A DNA stretch of 64,000 nucleotides from contig DATGXK010000020.1 in the NCBI GenBank assembly GCA_035299025.1, positions 1-64,000 of the forward strand, given 5' to 3'. The stretch is from Leadbetterella sp035299025 (GTDB lineage: Bacteria > Bacteroidota > Bacteroidia > Cytophagales > Spirosomataceae). The notes beneath the pieces are model-generated. The model worked only from the letters and a program-made list of their open reading frames with translations, made no database searches and was not told where the DNA came from. Shown piece after piece: positions 19,446-28,514 of the stretch; position 1 is the stretch's first letter; each line of letters begins with the position of its first letter. A program made the position numbers and the translations under genes.

Positions 19446-19982
19446 ATGAAAGGAATAGTATTTACGGAGTTTTTAGAAATGGTGGAAGTAAAATTTGGCT
19501 ATGCCATGGTGGATAAAATCATAACTGATGCCAACCTACCAAGCAATGGATCATATACCTCCATAGGTACTTATCCACACCAAGAAATGGTAAGTTTAGT
19601 TACACAGCTACACCAAAAAACACAAATAGATGTAGAGACTCTACTCAAAACTTTCGGCAGTCATTTATTTGATGTATTCAAAAAAAGTTATTCCTTCTTT
19701 TTTGACAATCACAGCACCTCCTTTGATTTCCTGGAGAGCATTGAAAATCATATTCATGTAGAAGTAAAAAAACTTTATCCTGAGGCGGAACTTCCAAAAT
19801 TTGAAACCAAGAGAGTTTCTGACAAAAGCATGATAATGACTTACTATTCGGACCGCAAAATGGCTGCTTTGGCTGAAGGTCTCATTGCTTCTACCCTAGC
19901 ACATTTTAATGAAGCTGGCACCATAGAAACCAAAAAGTTAGATTCAGAAAGAAAAATTGTTACATTCTTGATACAAATATGA
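19446..19982 (+). CDS. H-NOX (haem-NO-binding) sensor protein (178 aa)
   Basis: A full-length single-domain H-NOX. His104 in HVEVKKLYPEAELPKF aligns with the haem-ligating His105 of soluble guanylate cyclase. Pro117 aligns with the conserved haem-packing proline. The porphyrin-binding YxSxR motif is Tyr133-Ser135-Arg137. The position equal to Tyr140 of the Thermoanaerobacter oxygen-binding H-NOX is Leu142, which suggests NO selectivity rather than stable oxygen binding (inference). The stop codon overlaps the kinase start by ATGA, the standard H-NOX/kinase gene pair that controls biofilm behaviour in Shewanella and Vibrio. Here it sits inside exopolysaccharide genes. Confidence 0.92.
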   Translation: MKGIVFTEFLEMVEVKFGYAMVDKIITDANLPSNGSYTSIGTYPHQEMVSLVTQLHQKTQIDVETLLKTFGSHLFDVFKKSYSFFFDNHSTSFDFLESIENHIHVEVKKLYPEAELPKFETKRVSDKSMIMTYYSDRKMAALAEGLIASTLAHFNEAGTIETKKLDSERKIVTFLIQI

Positions 19983-22471
19983 GTGCGATTTTAATAGAAG
20001 AAAATGAGCTTTTAAAACGAAAAATAAATCGTGAAAAGGTTGCAAGGCAACAAGCAGAAAAAATATTGGAAGCCAAAGCAATAGAATTGTATGAAGCCAA
20101 TCAAAAACTCAAGAAACTCAATTCTGATCTTGAGCTTAAAATAGAGGAACGTTCTGAGTCATTGATAAGAAGCCAAATTCAGCATAAACTGCTCATCCAA
20201 AACCTTCAATCTGCCGTTTTGTTAGAAGATGAAAACCGGAAAATTGTTGTTACGAACCAAAACTTCTGCAATCTTTTTCAAATCCCTGCTCCGCCCGACG
20301 CTTTGGTTGGAGCCGATTGTACCGAATCTGCAGAACAGTCGAAGCATTTTTTTAAAGACCCTGAGGTTTTTGTAAGTAGAATTGAGAACCTTCTTGAAGA
20401 CAGACGACTGGTACTCAGAGAAGAGTTAGTGACCGTCAACAATAGAATTCTTGAAAGAGATTACATTCCCATATTTTCGGGCGAAAAATACCTTGGCCAT
20501 TTGTGGCTATACAACGATGTTACAGAGCAAAAATCAACACAAAAACTGATTCAGCAAAGTGAAGAGAAATACCGTGGGATCATAGAAAATATGGAACTCG
20601 GATTGATGGAAGTCGACAACGAAGACATTATACTGAAAGCTTACGAAAGATTTTGTCAGCTAACTGGGTATGAAGAACATGAGTTGGTTGGTAAAAAGGC
20701 CGCCGAAGTTTTGCTGGCCGATGAGGTATTCAGAAACCTCATAAGCGAACAAAATGAAATACGAAAAGAAGGAGTGCCAGGGGCCTACGAAATACCCCTA
20801 AAAAAGAAAAATGGAGAAATTATATGGGTTATAGTAAGTGGTGCTCCGATTATCAACGGTGCCGGTGAGGTTACCGGTTCGGTCGGAATTCACCTTGACA
20901 TAACCGAGCGAAAACGCACGCAAGAGGCGTTGGAAGAAGCAAGGGCTATTGCAGAGGATGCACGAAAATCTGAGAAAAGATTTTTGGCCAACATGAGCCA
21001 TGAGATACGAACACCCATCAATGCTATTATCGGCATGACCCACCTGATGTTTGATACTCAACCAACCGGAAAACAAACGGAGTACCTCAGTGCCATAAAT
21101 TACAGCACAGATTTGCTTCTCAATTTGGTATCTGATATTTTGGACATATCAAAAATTGAGGCTGGCGAAATGCAAATGGCCGAAAATGCTTTTAGTCTCA
21201 AAGACTTATTAAACAGCGTCCTGCATACTTTTAGAATTCAAGCCAAAGAAAAACAAATACAACTGGACTTCAAATACGATGAAGACATTGAAAATGAGGT
21301 CATTGGAGATGCAACGTTCTTAACTCAAATCATACTTAATCTACTCTCAAATGCCCTAAAATTTACCCCGAAAGGAAAAATTGGAATTGAGGTGTCCTTG
21401 CTCTGTAGGCTAGGTGATTATTACATGACCGAGTTTAGGGTATTTGACACTGGTGTAGGAATAGCGGCAAACAACTTAGACCGAATTTTTGATAGCTTTA
21501 GGCAAGCCAACAATGATGTAAAATCGAAATTTGGTGGTACTGGATTGGGTTTGGCGATCGTAAAACAATTGGTAAATCTACACGGAGGTGATATTACGGT
21601 TGAAAGTACAGAAGGCGAAGGTACAGTGTTTAATTTTACCCTACCCCTAAAAGACAGCGGACAAAAACCCAAAATGATTCCAACACTCAATATCGGTGTT
21701 TCCGAATCATGGAAAAACTACACCTTGCTGGTTGTTGAAGACAACCTCATCAACCAAAAATACGTGGCAGGCCTTCTAGAGAAATGGGGAATTACTTATG
21801 AATTGGCCGCCAACAAGCGAGAATTCATAGAAAAGCTAGAAGATATGACCTTTGACTTGATTCTCATGGATATCATTTTACCAGATACAGATGGTTACGA
21901 GCTTACTGAAATCACCCGAAATAGTGGCGAAAATATCAACAAAAATATTCCAATTATAGCTCTGTCAGCCACCGCCTTGAATGAAGAAATAGAACATGCG
22001 ATGGCAAAAGGCATGAACGCCTACCTCACCAAACCCTTTAGGCCTGAACAACTAAAGGCTATTTTGGAAGAACAATTTCAGCAAATTGTGCCTAAGCAGA
22101 AAGTAATCAGAACAGAAACCAATCACATTTTAGACAATTTAAAGAAAATGTATGGCGAGGACAAATCCTATGCCTTGCACATGCTTCAACTTTTTAAGGA
22201 AACTATCCCTTCGGAAATAGAAAAACTGGAGGAATATAATAAACAGAAAAACACCGAATCAATAGGGAAACTAACGCATCAAATCAAGCCGTCCTTTACC
22301 ATGGTAGGTTTACCTGAACTTACAGACAAGCTTCAAACCATAGAAAAAAGCATCAAACAAGGTGCTGGTTTTGAGGACATTAAAAGCCATCTGGCAGATT
22401 TCTTGTCTGAAATAAAGAAATCCATACCCTTGCTAGACGTCGAGATAAAGCGTTTTAAAGGAGAATTATGA
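19979..22471 (+). CDS. H-NOX-associated hybrid histidine kinase (PAS-PAS-HisKA-HATPase-REC-Hpt, 830 aa)
   Basis: Cytoplasmic, with no transmembrane segment. Order of parts: coiled coil (about 5-65), two PAS domains (about 75-185 and 198-315), HisKA with His341 in NMSHEIRTPINAIIG, HATPase with DTGVGI and GGTGLGLAI, a receiver domain with Asp631 (LILMDIILPDTDGYE) and a C-terminal Hpt domain with His767 (LTHQIKPSF). It is the predicted partner of the H-NOX protein encoded 4 bp before it. NO binding to H-NOX would change kinase activity. The terminal Hpt indicates a phosphorelay to a separate response regulator. The sigma54 activator at 27.0-28.4 kb and the REC-sugar transferase are the nearest candidates. 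Confidence 0.92.
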   Translation: MSAILIEENELLKRKINREKVARQQAEKILEAKAIELYEANQKLKKLNSDLELKIEERSESLIRSQIQHKLLIQNLQSAVLLEDENRKIVVTNQNFCNLFQIPAPPDALVGADCTESAEQSKHFFKDPEVFVSRIENLLEDRRLVLREELVTVNNRILERDYIPIFSGEKYLGHLWLYNDVTEQKSTQKLIQQSEEKYRGIIENMELGLMEVDNEDIILKAYERFCQLTGYEEHELVGKKAAEVLLADEVFRNLISEQNEIRKEGVPGAYEIPLKKKNGEIIWVIVSGAPIINGAGEVTGSVGIHLDITERKRTQEALEEARAIAEDARKSEKRFLANMSHEIRTPINAIIGMTHLMFDTQPTGKQTEYLSAINYSTDLLLNLVSDILDISKIEAGEMQMAENAFSLKDLLNSVLHTFRIQAKEKQIQLDFKYDEDIENEVIGDATFLTQIILNLLSNALKFTPKGKIGIEVSLLCRLGDYYMTEFRVFDTGVGIAANNLDRIFDSFRQANNDVKSKFGGTGLGLAIVKQLVNLHGGDITVESTEGEGTVFNFTLPLKDSGQKPKMIPTLNIGVSESWKNYTLLVVEDNLINQKYVAGLLEKWGITYELAANKREFIEKLEDMTFDLILMDIILPDTDGYELTEITRNSGENINKNIPIIALSATALNEEIEHAMAKGMNAYLTKPFRPEQLKAILEEQFQQIVPKQKVIRTETNHILDNLKKMYGEDKSYALHMLQLFKETIPSEIEKLEEYNKQKNTESIGKLTHQIKPSFTMVGLPELTDKLQTIEKSIKQGAGFEDIKSHLADFLSEIKKSIPLLDVEIKRFKGEL

Positions 22472-22509
22472 ACTGTCTTTGACTAAAAATAACAAACGTA
22501 TTCTCTTTC

Positions 22510-23382
22510 CTAGTTTGTCAGATTCCAGCACCAAGCTTTCCAACTGGCTTTTACAAGTTCAGATTTACCCTTGGTGGCATATTTTAAAATATCCCTGAAA
22601 ACTGCCAAGGTCAAATAAGCCAAAGAAAGCAATTTGGTAAATCCACTACGCCATTTTCTGGCCAAGAGAATCCTATTACGGGTTTTGTAGAAAACCTGGA
22701 TGTAGCTTTGCTTACCGATACTGATAGATTCTTTGTGCATCACCAAAGAGTCTGGCACAAACATAATTTTGTAACCTTCCTTTTTTATACGCTCACACCA
22801 ATCTATCTCTTCGTAATATAAAAAATATTCCTCAGGCATCAGTCCGGCTTTTTGAATAGCCCCTAACCGCACCAACATGGCCGCACCATGTGCTAGAGCG
22901 GTTTCTTTTACTTCATCAAATTGTTTGGAATCCTCCTGACCATAACCGCGAGCAAAACTCTGGATTTTTACTGGATGCAACGGACTCGAGCCAGCAAACT
23001 GAAGAATATTCGGGTGTGCATAGAAATGCAACTTCGATGAGCAAATTCCAACAGATACATCATTTTCCATTACTTGTACAAGTGGTTCCAAAAATCTGGG
23101 CATCACTTCTGTATCATTATTGAGGAACATAATGTATTTTCCTTTGGCTTGCTTTATGGCCAAGTTATTCCCTCCGGCAAAACCCAAATTTTTATCGCTA
23201 CAAATAACGTTAACCTCGGGATAAAGAGCCAGAATATCGGCACGCGGGTTTTCTTTTGAGGCATTGTCTACCACAAAAATTTCTACGTTTTTGTATGAAA
23301 TATACCTGAGAGATTCCAAGAGACTCAGGGTAACATCTTTTTGATTAAAATTAACGGTAATAATAGAAACTAAAGGGTGCAT
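22510..23382 (-). CDS. Glycosyltransferase family 2, rhamnosyltransferase-like (290 aa)
   Basis: GT-A fold: VSIITVNFNQKDVTLSLLESL at the N-terminus, IFVVDNASKE, NLGFAGGNNLAI and the acidic YIMFLNNDTEVMP metal/nucleotide motif. EEIDWCERIKKEGYKI matches the ED-type acceptor/catalytic region. These features are typical of WbbL-like enzymes. Its start overlaps the stop of the FIST-associated kinase gene by one base, so it is the third gene of a sensor operon. A glycosyltransferase co-translated with a sensor kinase fits joint control of exopolysaccharide synthesis. Confidence 0.85.
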   Translation of the reverse strand: MHPLVSIITVNFNQKDVTLSLLESLRYISYKNVEIFVVDNASKENPRADILALYPEVNVICSDKNLGFAGGNNLAIKQAKGKYIMFLNNDTEVMPRFLEPLVQVMENDVSVGICSSKLHFYAHPNILQFAGSSPLHPVKIQSFARGYGQEDSKQFDEVKETALAHGAAMLVRLGAIQKAGLMPEEYFLYYEEIDWCERIKKEGYKIMFVPDSLVMHKESISIGKQSYIQVFYKTRNRILLARKWRSGFTKLLSLAYLTLAVFRDILKYATKGKSELVKASWKAWCWNLTN

Positions 23383-25832
23383 CAGGTTTGTGATTTTTTA
23401 ATGGAGAAACATACTTTTTGAAGTGTATCCTTCACTAAGTCGAAGGTTTTGCGTATGATTACTTTGTCCAGATTTCGTTTCTCCATGTTTTCAAGAAGCC
23501 TAATAGGCTTTTTTAGGGTATTGATTTGAAGCATGTCGATGGATGCCTTGATCTTGTGTGCCAAAAGCTCCATTTCTTTCCAATTTTCTTGTTCAAAAGA
23601 ATCGTTCATTTGCTTCATAATGTCTTCTGCTTGGTCGGTAAATAGGTTTTCCATCTGCCTCACTTGTACCTGATTACCTTTCATCATTTTGTTCAGCAAC
23701 TGATTATCATAAAGAGCACTTTCATCAGAAACCTGAACTTTTGGGCTCGAAATAGAATAATTCTGAGCAGCCAAAATATACTTAAGTAGTTTTTTGCGGA
23801 GCAAATCGGCTTCGAATGGCTTGGCTATATAGTCATTCATTCCGGCAGCTTTAAAGTTTTCGACCTCTTCTTGCACCAGCAAAGCAGTGAGAGCGATGAT
23901 TGGCACATAGGTATTTTGCTTCCTGATAATTTTGGTGGCCTGAAATCCGTCCATCTCTGGCATCTGAATATCCATCAGAATACAATGATAGTGCTTTTTT
24001 GAAAACATTTCTACACCTTCCTTTCCATTATTGGCTATATCTACTCTCATACCCCAGCCTTCTAAAAGCTTTTGGGCAAAAAATTGATTCATTGTATTGT
24101 CTTCTACCACCAATACTTTCTTGCCTATCAAAAGACTTTCAGAAACCTTATGAATATCATTTTCTAAGGTCGGCTCTTGATTTATGGGGAATCCTAACAC
24201 GAAAGAAACCTTTGTACCGACGTTTTCCGTGCTGCTAAGTCTCAGGTCTCCACCCATCAGCGAAACCAATTTTTGAGAAATACTCAAGCCCAATCCGGTC
24301 CCGCCATATTTTCTTCCAAAACTCGAATCCTCTTGCGTAAAACTCTCAAAAATCACTTTCTGCATCTCCGTAGGAATGCCCTTACCGGTATCTTCTACAC
24401 TAAATTCGAGCACCAAAGCGTTACTCATTCTTGACACCAATCGCACTTCAATTTCGATTTTGCCCTGATATGTGAACTTTATGGCATTACTTACTAAATT
24501 CAGCAAAACTTGGCTTAGCCTGATGCCATCGCCGATCAGACTTTCCTCTATCTTAGGATCAAATTTCAAGAAAAGCCCAAGCCCTTTTTGTTCGGCCTTG
24601 AATTCATTGCTATTGACTAAGTTTTGAAGAATTTTTTTCAAATCAAAAGGAATAGCCTGAATACTCATTTTGCCAGACTCAATCTTCGAAAAATCTAAGA
24701 TACTGTTTATAATCAAAGAGAGATTTTCTGTAGAAACCTGTATAGTATTCAAATAATCAGACTGTTGTGGCGAAAGTTGAGTTTCTTGAAGTAGGTTTGA
24801 CATCCCAATGATTCCATTGAGCGGAGTCCTTATTTCGTGACTCACCACCGACAAAAACTCTTGTTTTACCCTACCCGCCTCTTCGGCCTTCTCTTTGGCT
24901 GCGTTTAGTTCGACTTCTTTGTTTTTCCGGTCAGTAATATCCGATTCGACCGCAATATAATTCACCAATTTCTCTTGCTCATCATAAATGGGCTGAATAG
25001 AAAGTTCTATCCAATATTTGGCTCCAGTTTTAGAGTAATTTAAGAGCTCGGCCCTGAAACTTTGCTCTTGCAGTAGCTGTTCACCAATATATTTCACTGT
25101 TTCAAGATTAGTTTCTGGTCCTTGCAAAAAACTTCCGGGAGTTTTGCCAATGGCCTCTTCAAGCGAATAGCCCGAAATCCTCGAAAAACCATCATTTGCC
25201 CATTCTATTCTACCTTTGGCATCTGTAATTACAATGGCATTATCTGTTTTTTCGGCCACCAAAGCCAGTTTGGCCATTTCTTTCTGAAACCTTATTTTCT
25301 GTTCGGTTTCTTCCAAGATTCGGTTGTGCAAAAGACAGGATTGAAGAGCAAAACTCAGCTTTTCTAAAACCTTGCTCGCCTTTTTAACTTCTCTATGGCT
25401 GAAGGAATTTTGAGAAGGATTTTTTTCGTGAAAAAGAAACTCTACATAACCCAAATCAGGCAAATCAATAATCCAAATAGTGCCAAATTTTGAGTTTTTT
25501 TCATTTATAAAGTATTGAAAATCCTCCTCATGAGCACTCACTTGAACTGCCTTTTCCCTTTTTATCTTTTCGTAAAACTTTTCAGGAAGGTTATTTTCTT
25601 GTTTTGAAATCAAAAAGCCCGGATGTGCGTAGATAAGCGAAAAATTGGCCGAATTTTCTTTTCCCAATTGTGTATTTTGAATCCATATAGAACCAAAATC
25701 GATATTTTTTTGTCTCATCCAAACCTTCAAGAAATCTCCGCTAGTTTTAGCCAAATCAAGCGTGCCACCTATAGAGAGTGACAACTCATAGAGCAACGAC
25801 AATTCCTTTACAATTTCGATTTTACTGTTCAT
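23382..25832 (-). CDS. FIST-associated hybrid histidine kinase (GAF-like, PAS, HisKA, HATPase, REC, Hpt, 816 aa)
   Basis: No transmembrane segment. A GAF-like N-terminal region (about 10-170), a PAS domain (about 190-305, IVITDAKGRIEWANDGFSRI), HisKA with His332 (VVSHEIRTPLNGIIG), HATPase (DTGKGI, GGTGLGLSI), a receiver domain with Asp621 (LMDIQMPEMDGF) and an Hpt domain with His759 (LLAHKIKASIDML). The layout mirrors the H-NOX-associated kinase, so both may feed the same phosphorelay. The PAS motif GSFLQGPET resembles LOV domains but lacks the flavin-binding cysteine. The gene overlaps the FIST gene by 4 bp and the glycosyltransferase gene by 1 bp. Confidence 0.92.
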   Translation of the reverse strand: MNSKIEIVKELSLLYELSLSIGGTLDLAKTSGDFLKVWMRQKNIDFGSIWIQNTQLGKENSANFSLIYAHPGFLISKQENNLPEKFYEKIKREKAVQVSAHEEDFQYFINEKNSKFGTIWIIDLPDLGYVEFLFHEKNPSQNSFSHREVKKASKVLEKLSFALQSCLLHNRILEETEQKIRFQKEMAKLALVAEKTDNAIVITDAKGRIEWANDGFSRISGYSLEEAIGKTPGSFLQGPETNLETVKYIGEQLLQEQSFRAELLNYSKTGAKYWIELSIQPIYDEQEKLVNYIAVESDITDRKNKEVELNAAKEKAEEAGRVKQEFLSVVSHEIRTPLNGIIGMSNLLQETQLSPQQSDYLNTIQVSTENLSLIINSILDFSKIESGKMSIQAIPFDLKKILQNLVNSNEFKAEQKGLGLFLKFDPKIEESLIGDGIRLSQVLLNLVSNAIKFTYQGKIEIEVRLVSRMSNALVLEFSVEDTGKGIPTEMQKVIFESFTQEDSSFGRKYGGTGLGLSISQKLVSLMGGDLRLSSTENVGTKVSFVLGFPINQEPTLENDIHKVSESLLIGKKVLVVEDNTMNQFFAQKLLEGWGMRVDIANNGKEGVEMFSKKHYHCILMDIQMPEMDGFQATKIIRKQNTYVPIIALTALLVQEEVENFKAAGMNDYIAKPFEADLLRKKLLKYILAAQNYSISSPKVQVSDESALYDNQLLNKMMKGNQVQVRQMENLFTDQAEDIMKQMNDSFEQENWKEMELLAHKIKASIDMLQINTLKKPIRLLENMEKRNLDKVIIRKTFDLVKDTLQKVCFSIKKSQT

Positions 25833-26917
25833 TTTGTGTTGAGGCTACAAGCTACTATGGTTTTGTTATAAAACTCCACAAACCCCATTCCGCTCGAGGC
25901 AATTTCTCCCAAAGTAGCCACACCGCGAATTTTAAACTTATCGTTTTTAAATACATTTTTCATAGCTACGAGCTCATCTTCAAATCTTTGCCCAAGGTAC
26001 ATAACACGCGTAATACAGTCAAAAACAAGCAAGCATGAATCGTCAGAATCAGAGCTGACGGTCATTTCTGCCACCTCTTTGGCAGCATTAATGAGGGTAT
26101 CAGGGTCGCCAGTTAAAATTTGTAAAGTAGAATTTTCTGGAACCTCAGATATACAGGTGATAGAGCCGTCGTCGTTCAGTATAAAAGGATCTCTAACTAT
26201 GAATTCGGTACCTTCTTTATAAATACCGAATGGAAAAATCTTGGCAATGTCAAAGAAGTTTCCAGTATGAATTCGATGCTCAGAGTTGCTTTCTATAGCC
26301 TCTTGATACACCTCAAAAGCAGGTCTCCAATTGAGTTCCTTTATCACGTTTTTTTCCGTAGAAGTAGCGATAAATGGCCCGTCAAATACTTCCCAACCGT
26401 GTTTTACGCCAATTTTGCTTTGATTTTTGAAAAATGCCAATATACCACCATTCTGAAAAATACCGTCATTGGTAAACAAACATGGCTGTTGCTCCAAAGT
26501 CATAAATCCTGCTCCGCCACCTACAATATTCATTTCATTTCCAAACTTGCTATACACCTTTCTTAGAAAAGCGTCTGTTTGGCCCATCAAGCCGTCAGTC
26601 AAAAGAATGGCCGAATGAATGTTTTCCAAAGAAAAAGTAGTATCAAAAGTACTGTCATCCAAAGCTGAAAGCAAGAGAATATACTCCAGAGGTGGCAAGG
26701 TAATAATCAGAAAACCCTCTTCGTAGTTTTGTTTATCAGAAAAAATAGTAGGATATATTCCTCCAAAAAACTTGATGTGGTGGGCATTGAAGCCATCTAT
26801 CAGTTCTTGAGCATAAATAGCAGATTTTTCGGCCACAAAGACTAGTTTGTGAGCAGATTCATCGCCTTGCTCTGCAATTTTTTCAAAAGAAATATCAGAT
26901 ATTTTGCTGAAATACAT
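25829..26917 (-). CDS. FIST-domain sensor protein (362 aa)
   Basis: FIST N and C domains: SAIYAQELIDGFNAHHIKFFGGIYPTIF, then SAILLTDGLMGQTDAFLRKVYSKFGNEMNIVGGGAG and, C-terminally, LLVFDCITRVMYLGQRFEDELVAMKNV with FCxx-type strands and IASSGMGFVEFYNKTIVACSL. FIST domains are proposed to bind small ligands such as amino acids and are often linked to signal-transduction modules. As a separate protein overlapping the kinase gene by 4 bp, it likely acts as the input subunit of that kinase, parallel to the H-NOX/kinase pair. The ligand is unknown. A sigma54-like promoter with paired enhancer sites lies upstream. Confidence 0.85.
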   Translation of the reverse strand: MYFSKISDISFEKIAEQGDESAHKLVFVAEKSAIYAQELIDGFNAHHIKFFGGIYPTIFSDKQNYEEGFLIITLPPLEYILLLSALDDSTFDTTFSLENIHSAILLTDGLMGQTDAFLRKVYSKFGNEMNIVGGGAGFMTLEQQPCLFTNDGIFQNGGILAFFKNQSKIGVKHGWEVFDGPFIATSTEKNVIKELNWRPAFEVYQEAIESNSEHRIHTGNFFDIAKIFPFGIYKEGTEFIVRDPFILNDDGSITCISEVPENSTLQILTGDPDTLINAAKEVAEMTVSSDSDDSCLLVFDCITRVMYLGQRFEDELVAMKNVFKNDKFKIRGVATLGEIASSGMGFVEFYNKTIVACSLNTK

Positions 26918-26946
26918 AATTGTCAGTTTAACCTTAAATATATATT

Positions 26947-26962
26947 ACAGAAAATATGCCTG
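26947..26962 (-). promoter_or_regulatory. Sigma54-like promoter of the FIST/kinase/glycosyltransferase operon
   Basis: Minus strand AGGCATATTTTCTGTA: GGCA at -24 and GG-N10-GT at -12. It is nearly the same form as the promoter at 19213-19228. The predicted start is about 19 bp before the FIST ATG. Confidence 0.55.
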
Positions 26963-27005
26963 TAATTCAAATAATTGATTTACAGATATTTACGTTTTGT
27001 TAAAT

Positions 27006-27039
27006 TTCCAAATAATGGATTTATTTCCAAAATCAGGAA
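27006..27039. promoter_or_regulatory. Paired enhancer-binding sites upstream of the FIST operon
   Basis: TTCCAAATAATGGAT at 27006-27020 and the perfect palindrome TTCCAAAATCAGGAA at 27025-27039, 19 bp apart start to start. The second site is identical to 28445-28459 and the first shares 14 bp with 19284-19297. They lie about 70-100 bp upstream of the predicted start of the FIST operon. The pair also sits just outside the 3' end of the activator gene. Confidence 0.65.
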
Positions 27040-28386
27040 TTACAACTCTCCGCTTTTTAACATATTGTATATGGTAGACTTGCCGATATCGAGTTTGTCT
27101 GCCACCAACAAAACATCGTCATCATATTTGTCTAGGAAATGTCTCAAAATACGTCTATTGTATTCTTTTAATGTAAGTTCTTCCAACAAAAATGAACCCT
27201 CTGGTTTGATAGAATTGAAACTAATATCATCAGCCGTAATCTCTCCATCAGAAGCCATTACACAGGCCAATTCCACAACAGCCTTCAGTTCTCTAATATT
27301 TCCCGGAAAACCATATTGCAGTAGTTTTTGAGAGGCATCATTGGCAATGGTAATGATTGGCATTTTATTTTTCTTACAATAATCCTCCACAAAAAACTTG
27401 GCCAAAATCAATATATCATTGCCTCGCTCTCGCAGTGGTGGCAATTGTACGTTTAAACCCAAAAGTCTATAATATAAATCTTCTCGAAAGTTTCCCTTTT
27501 GCACCTCTTCTGCCAAGTTTCTGTGTGTTGCAACGATTATCCGGGCATCAAACTTCACGGTTACATTTCCTCCAACACGCACAATCTCCTGCTCTTGCAG
27601 GGCTCGCAAAATTTTCGCCTGAATGGTTACATCCATTTCACCAATTTCATCCAAAAACAAAGTTCCTCCGTTAGCTTCCTCAAACTTCCCGATTCTGCGG
27701 TTCAGGGCACCCGTAAATGCCCCCTTTTCATGTCCAAATAGTTCGCTTTCAACCAATTCACGAGGAATGGCCGACATATTTACAGCCACAAAAGGCTTCT
27801 TGTTCCTTCCTGAATTATAATGTATAGACTTGGCAACCAACTCTTTACCGGTTCCGGTTTCTCCATAAATCGAAACGTTTATTTGACTTTTGGCAGCCTT
27901 TTCCATCAAGGCAAACACCCTTTTTAAGGCCGCACTGTTGCCTTTTATACTGTTGTCAAATTCGTATTTCTCTCGTACTTCCTGACGCAAAAGCACTATT
28001 TCTTCTTTCAGTTCTTTGGTTTCACGGACTTTAGTCAAGGTATTCCAAAGACGATCCTTAGCGTTTTCATCCTTCACAATGTAGTCGTAAGCTCCGAGTT
28101 TGAGAAGTTGGACCGCAGTGGAAATATCTTCTTGGCCTGAAATAATTATCACTGGTATTTCAGGATAATCCTTCTGAATTTTCTTTAAGATAGTTTCACC
28201 ATCAACATCTGGCAACGAATAGTCCAAAGTGATGGCCGAAGGACGTTTAAACAAATTATCGACAAGGCTTTTGCCTGTTTCAAACCTATGCACTTCATAA
28301 TCGGGGTTCAGATTAAGGTGATACTCCAACATAGAGCCGTAAAAGGCATCGTCTTCTACAATAAAAATCGAGAATTGTTTGTCCAT
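27040..28386 (-). CDS. Sigma54-dependent response regulator, NtrC family (448 aa)
   Basis: The start at 28386 (MDKQFSIFIVEDD) is chosen because the receiver domain begins at once and a TTTG-N19-TATTTTTG promoter ends 24 bp upstream; an earlier Met would add 16 unrelated residues and destroy that promoter. Receiver domain with Asp55 (ITLDYSLPDVDGE), Ser81 and Lys103. AAA+ domain with Walker A GETGTGKE (173-180) and the sigma54 contact loop GAFTGA (220-225). A Fis-type helix-turn-helix lies at the C-terminus (VADKLDIGKSTIYNMLKSG). It activates RNA polymerase-sigma54 from enhancer sites. The TTCC-N7-GGAA palindromes at both ends of the gene and at the H-NOX/TolC intergenic region are the likely targets. 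Phosphorylation by the two Hpt kinases nearby is inferred. Confidence 0.93.
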   Translation of the reverse strand: MDKQFSIFIVEDDAFYGSMLEYHLNLNPDYEVHRFETGKSLVDNLFKRPSAITLDYSLPDVDGETILKKIQKDYPEIPVIIISGQEDISTAVQLLKLGAYDYIVKDENAKDRLWNTLTKVRETKELKEEIVLLRQEVREKYEFDNSIKGNSAALKRVFALMEKAAKSQINVSIYGETGTGKELVAKSIHYNSGRNKKPFVAVNMSAIPRELVESELFGHEKGAFTGALNRRIGKFEEANGGTLFLDEIGEMDVTIQAKILRALQEQEIVRVGGNVTVKFDARIIVATHRNLAEEVQKGNFREDLYYRLLGLNVQLPPLRERGNDILILAKFFVEDYCKKNKMPIITIANDASQKLLQYGFPGNIRELKAVVELACVMASDGEITADDISFNSIKPEGSFLLEELTLKEYNRRILRHFLDKYDDDVLLVADKLDIGKSTIYNMLKSGEL

Positions 28387-28409
28387 AATATTAATTTTAA
28401 AAACTAATC

Positions 28410-28440
28410 CAAAAATAAGAAATTTTCCAAACAATGCAAA
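28410..28440 (-). promoter_or_regulatory. Housekeeping-type Bacteroidota promoter of the activator gene, overlapping an enhancer site
   Basis: On the minus strand TTTG-N19-TATTTTTG matches the Bacteroidota primary sigma consensus (TTTG near -33, TAnnTTTG near -7) exactly. It overlaps the TTCCAAACAATGCAA site at 28425-28439. Binding of the activator there could repress its own gene while activating the divergent operon. Confidence 0.65.
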
Positions 28441-28459
28441 ATTTTTCCAAAATCAGGAA
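28425..28459. promoter_or_regulatory. Paired enhancer-binding sites between the activator gene and the REC-sugar transferase operon
   Basis: TTCCAAACAATGCAA (28425-28439, one arm imperfect) and TTCCAAAATCAGGAA (28445-28459, perfect), 20 bp apart. They lie 80-115 bp upstream of the predicted start of the plus-strand operon, a normal NtrC enhancer distance. Confidence 0.65.
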
Positions 28460-28514
28460 TTTTCAATTTAAGCAAAACAACACAACATATTGATATATAA
28501 TAGTTTAGAAATTT

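Noticed and set aside
24934..25263. Possible LOV photosensor in the FIST-associated kinase (GSFLQGPET)
   Set aside because: The cysteine that forms the flavin adduct is absent, so it is an ordinary PAS domain by sequence.
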